Assembly (NCBI GenBank): GCA_029204225.1
Contig: CM055102.1
Location: 5,263,520-5,327,519, forward strand
From: Diphasiastrum complanatum
Lineage: Eukaryota > Streptophyta > Lycopodiopsida > Lycopodiales > Lycopodiaceae
DNA: 64,000 nucleotides
Direction: 5' to 3'
Part shown: positions 62,536 through 64,000 of the stretch, piece by piece
Position numbering within the stretch: position 1 is the first letter of the stretch
Layout: each line of letters starts with the position of its first letter
Program-made: the position numbers and the translations under genes
Notes under the pieces: generated by a model
Database searches by the model: none
Seen by the model: only the letters and a program-made list of their open reading frames with translations
What the model was told of the DNA's origin: nothing

Positions 62536-63516
62536 ACATTTTGTACTTTTTTCTCAAAAGAGATAAGTTAATTTCAGATGTCAAAAGAGACATTTCTGAA
62601 ATATTTGAGATCGTTGACCTAGGAGAAGCTAAAATCTATCTAGGCTTGCAGATCGTGAGAGACTTTGAAGGTGGTAAGTTGTATCTTCACCAACAAAAGT
62701 ACACTCAAAAGATCATTGAAGACTTCAACATGCTTGAATGCAAAGGTGTGCATACTCCCATGATACCTGGAACAATACTGAGCAAGGCATATTGTCCGCA
62801 GACTCTCGAGGAAGAGGAACGAATGGCCAAAATACCCTATCGTAGGCTGATTGGATCATTGTTATATCTTGCAGACAACACCAAACCTGATAGAGCATTT
62901 GTAGTATACAGACTGAGTCAATATAATCAGAACCCATGATCGATATATTGGAAGTTGGCAAAGAGAGTACTACAATATCTTTAGGAAATGAAAGACTATG
63001 GACTGTGTTATTTGAAGGAAGCTGGATTTCACATTGAGTCTTACAGTGACGCAAGCTGGGCATCCATGAAGGATGATAACAAAAGTATTTCAAGAGGTTG
63101 TACTTTAGCATTTGGCGTAGCCATACTCTGGATTAGCAAGAAGCAAACAACAATAGCTCAATCTTCTTATGAAGCAGAATATGTAACAGTAGCCAAGATG
63201 GCAAACAAGCTGATCTGGATTAAACAGATACTGGATGGATTTGATGAATCTAGTTCTGAACCTTATGTCTTATTAATGGATAACACTTCAGCAATCTATC
63301 TTACGAAAGATCCTGTATTTCACTCGAAAATGAAGCACATAGTTATCAAGTATCATATGTGATTCGGGACTTAGTTGAGAAGAAGATATTGAAGATAGTC
63401 TTCATACCCACCGAGGAAATGACAACTGACATCTCTACAAAGCCACTAAGTAAAGTTTTGTTCGAGAAATAGCAAAGAAGATTGGGGTTAATCCAACTGC
63501 CACTTTGAGAGGGAGC
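62536..63516 (+). pseudogene. copia RT end and RNase H (Copia-D)
   Basis: FEIVDLGEAKIYLGLQIVRD, KYTQKIIEDFNMLECKGVHT, PYRRLIGSLLYL, stops at 62937-62939 and 62983, then RNase H YSDASWASMKDD, YEAEYVTVAKMANKLIWIKQ, LLMDNTSAIYL and KHIVIKYHM, stop, with a remnant TTDISTKPLSK tail. Different lineage from Copia-A/B. A GAGAGGGAGC polypurine tract precedes the LTR. Confidence 0.85.
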
Positions 63517-64000
63517 TGTAGAACAATTGATCAGACATATCTTGATTCTGCCAACAAAGCACGTAGTTTACTTGACAAAGGATGAGAAAGAAACGAAAGG
63601 AACTTGAAACATATCTATTCATGACCAACTCGAAAAGATTCACAAAGGATTCGCAAAATTTGTCTTGTAGTCAACTTGAAAGATTTGTGAAACAGTTTCT
63701 TGTAGAAGCTTGTTGAAGCTCAAAAGATTTGCAAACAAAATCTCAAATGTCGCGAAATTGTCGCGAGCAATTTGCAAAATCTTCTGGACTGTTCTTCAAG
63801 CTCACCTGTCGCGAAACTATCTCGAACAGTTCGCAAAATATTCTAGATTTTTTCTTCAAGCTCAAGAATTGTCATATGTCGCAAACAATTCGTGAAAGAC
63901 AAAAATGTCGCGAAGAGACAAGTATCGCGAACAATTCGTAAAACACGAAGCTGAGACGAAGAGATGAATTGTCGCGAATTATTTGCAAACAGATTTTATT
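63517..64000 (+). repeat. 3' LTR of Copia-D, runs off window
   Basis: Begins TGTAGAACAATTG right after the polypurine tract. Contains five TGTCGCGA motifs (63748, 63759, 63807, 63906, 63970) plus close variants at 63877 and 63922 in the upstream part of the LTR. Confidence 0.75.

Overview
This is a repeat-dense, AT-rich stretch of a plant nuclear genome. Plant-type features are Ty1/copia elements primed by initiator-Met tRNA, a Tat/Athila-like Ty3/gypsy family primed by a site matching tRNA-Asp, a CACTA (En/Spm-like) DNA transposon, and intron-containing gene fragments with GT..AG borders. I cannot name the species. A spore-bearing vascular plant (fern or lycophyte) is a weak inference from the general look of the copia polyproteins. 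Almost everything is transposon-derived, nested and broken. One element looks freshly inserted and intact.

Left part (1-6.5 kb): a copia RNase H scrap, then a minus-strand copia element (368-4638) whose reverse transcriptase region has been replaced by about 1.06 kb of foreign, largely open sequence, then a SET-domain gene fragment (5013-6541) behind a (GA)n-containing intron. 7-21 kb: two minus-strand gypsy elements share one LTR (LTR-internal-LTR-internal). The first (7535-14619) lost most of gag and pol but kept its LTRs, priming sites and an extra gene, here called ORF3. The second (14620-21312) is split by a copia fragment (15418-18712).

21-36 kb: mostly non-coding or host-like sequence with small gene fragments, two foldback structures, a broken histone H3-like gene (33238-33945) and, at 26184-32044, a complete copia element with LTRs that look identical, a 5-bp target duplication and an uninterrupted 1316-codon gag-pol frame. 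36-49 kb: one plus-strand copia element (35880-49255) that was invaded by a 7.7-kb gypsy element (about 37150-44886) and by a 2.45-kb non-autonomous CACTA element (45650-48101, target duplication ATT).

49-64 kb: copia LTR and leader (49270-50538), a minus-strand copia element with a 483-bp internal tandem duplication (50539-55810), a copia-type LTR, a second ORF3-carrying gypsy 3' end (about 57114-61029), and the 3' ends of two plus-strand copia elements, the last LTR running off the window.

The most unusual biology is in the gypsy family. Between pol and the 3' LTR it carries ORF3 (globular N-terminal region, Ser/Thr-rich linker, coiled coil). In both copies that retain the region upstream of ORF3 there is a G-box pair and a dense array of heat-shock-element cores (TTCnnGAA; 7 copies in one, 13 in the other). 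This looks like a stress-responsive internal promoter driving an accessory retrotransposon gene. Both integrase copies of this family also carry Lys where the third catalytic residue (Glu) is expected.
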